From CAG-877 sp045125935 (GTDB taxonomy: Bacteria; Bacillota_I; Bacilli_A; RF39; UBA660): a stretch of 64,000 bases of DNA. The stretch spans positions 16,670 through 80,669 of the forward strand of contig JBGVNW010000002.1 of the NCBI GenBank assembly GCA_045125935.1, written 5' to 3'. The notes under the pieces are model-generated. The model did not search any database. It was given only the letters and a program-made list of their open reading frames with translations, and was not told where the DNA came from. The position numbers and the translations under genes are program-made. Every line of letters begins with the position of its first letter. Position 1 is the first letter of the stretch. Below are positions 63,446 to 64,000 of this stretch, one piece after another.

Positions 63446-63728
63446 TGTCTAAATTGTTGAAAAAAGTTTGTTAGTTCATTGATAGTTTGTCTGTCATATA
63501 AATCCTCCTAATATATAAAATATTTTTGTAATTTATATAACAAAACAACCATTCAAAAGAACCAATATAGAAAATCTTTTTGACTAGAGAGGGGACTACT
63601 ATATCTGTAGAGTGGTCTAGTCAAAACCTCATCCACGCCAAAACAACAAAAAAAGCAACATCACTGTTGCTTAAAATTCTAAATGGCAGGGGATGAGAGA
63701 ATCGAACTCCCAACAGTGGTTTTGGAGA
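63446..63728. repeat. Direct repeat, copy C
   Basis: Near-identical to 54594-54877: integrase start, hairpin and tRNA-Trp 3' half. Confidence 0.85.
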
Positions 63729-63757
63729 CCATTATTATACCATTTAACTAATCCCCT
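63684..63757 (-). tRNA. tRNA-Trp (anticodon CCA)
   Basis: 74 bases with a 7-bp acceptor (AGGGGAT...ATCCCCT), encoded CCA, D arm TTAGTTAAATGGTATAA, anticodon loop CTCCAAA (CCA reads UGG) and T arm GGGAGTTCGATTCTC. A CCA rather than UCA anticodon agrees with TGA being a stop here. It is the island's integration target. Confidence 0.93.
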
Positions 63758-63787
63758 GAATCATATCCAGAAGAACTGAACAAGTCG

Positions 63788-63816
63788 ATTATAACATAAA
63801 CAAAATCTCGTTTCAA
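63788..63816 (-). promoter_or_regulatory. tRNA-Trp promoter
   Basis: On the minus strand, TTGAAA (63816-63811), 17 bases, TATAAT (63793-63788). Confidence 0.8.
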
Positions 63817-63939
63817 GTAAAATAAATAAAAACAGAGAAAAAGAGTAAATTTTCTTCGCAAAGAAATAGTCGGATATCCGTACATTTTTATATTTAATAT
63901 ATGTTACTATCTATATAAGAATAAAGGTGGTATGCAGTA

Positions 63940-64000
63940 ATGAATAGAAAAGAAAGAAGAAAATTAAGAAAAGATAAAGATTTAGTAAAAGAATTGTTTT
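63940..64000 (+). CDS. Hypothetical protein, 5' end (partial)
   Basis: ATG with an AAGGTGG site 9 bases upstream opens a frame running off the window: MNRKERRKLRKDKDLVKELF, a highly basic start. Not enough to assign. A TATATAAGA box lies about 30 bases upstream. Confidence 0.55.
   Translation, partial: MNRKERRKLRKDKDLVKELF

Larger units (their letters stand above)
54833..63757 (-). mobile_element. Genomic island integrated at tRNA-Trp
   Basis: About 8.9 kb between the displaced tRNA-Trp 3' half (left) and the intact tRNA-Trp with adjacent integrase (right). Cargo: AAA/DUF4143 ATPase, TOTE primase-helicase, repeat RNA plus three small genes, XRE regulator, DUF4352-like protein, SymE-like protein. 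The integrase remnant at 54553-54645 and Panacea genes beyond suggest an older related island continuing to about 52.77 kb. Confidence 0.75.

Overview
The window reads as a low-GC, Gram-positive-type chromosome from the Bacillota/Mycoplasmatota side of the tree. It is probably an uncultured gut Bacilli lineage of the RF39/Erysipelotrichia-like kind, but that placement is an inference from gene order and composition. Support comes from the rpsM-rpsK-rpoA-rplQ-(ecfA pair)-truA-rplM-rpsI order, strong AGGAGG/AGGTG ribosome binding sites, very AT-rich codons, TGA used as a stop (so not the Mycoplasma code), and cell-wall genes (amidases, LysM, MgtC, YidD, HtrA).

Layout. 1-8.2 kb: end of the ribosomal/RNA polymerase operon, an SDR oxidoreductase, a degenerate ECF-type ATPase pair with no ecfT, truA, two unknown genes, then rplM-rpsI behind their own promoter and a leader hairpin. 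8.2-14.1 kb: a 1.1 kb insert flanked by a 62-bp direct repeat that includes the rpsI terminator, unknown proteins, a holin-like/M23 endolysin-like pair and a ZIP metal transporter. 14.15-23.75 kb: a CwlD-like amidase gene split by an 8.9 kb integrative mobilizable element carrying a MobV relaxase, a secreted peptide with an ABC transporter (bacteriocin-like cassette), an XRE regulator, two winged-helix genes without AUG starts and a large serine recombinase. 23.8-52.7 kb: mostly resident chromosome. It holds a dCMP deaminase, a minimal type VII secretion-like locus (EssC, YukD-like, two small helical proteins), a SpoIID-like protein, a Zn-dependent PLC-like protein, Abi_2-HtrA, a 28-codon gene, prs, a ~350-nt structured RNA of uncertain class, a LysM amidase, a redox/radical-SAM/adenosine deaminase group, a GH10-like protein, CotH kinase, MgtC, a surface protein, a giant Clp_N-repeat/TelA-like protein and YidD.

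52.7-63.8 kb is a defence and toxin-antitoxin type island at tRNA-Trp(CCA). It carries a Panacea-domain gene plus membrane partner, an AAA/DUF4143 ATPase, a TOTE-type primase-helicase, a promoter-repeats-terminator RNA gene reminiscent of type III antitoxin RNAs followed by three small genes, an XRE regulator, a DUF4352-like protein, a SymE-like protein and a tyrosine integrase. Three tRNA-Trp-derived junctions, a 288-bp direct repeat and a ~175-bp inverted repeat show repeated integration. The integrase next to the intact tRNA has a one-base deletion just after its native start, so the island may be immobilised.

The strongest leads are the repeat RNA at 59.2-59.43 kb, the structured RNA at 35.34-35.69 kb, the amidase-splitting element and the degenerate ECF ATPase pair.
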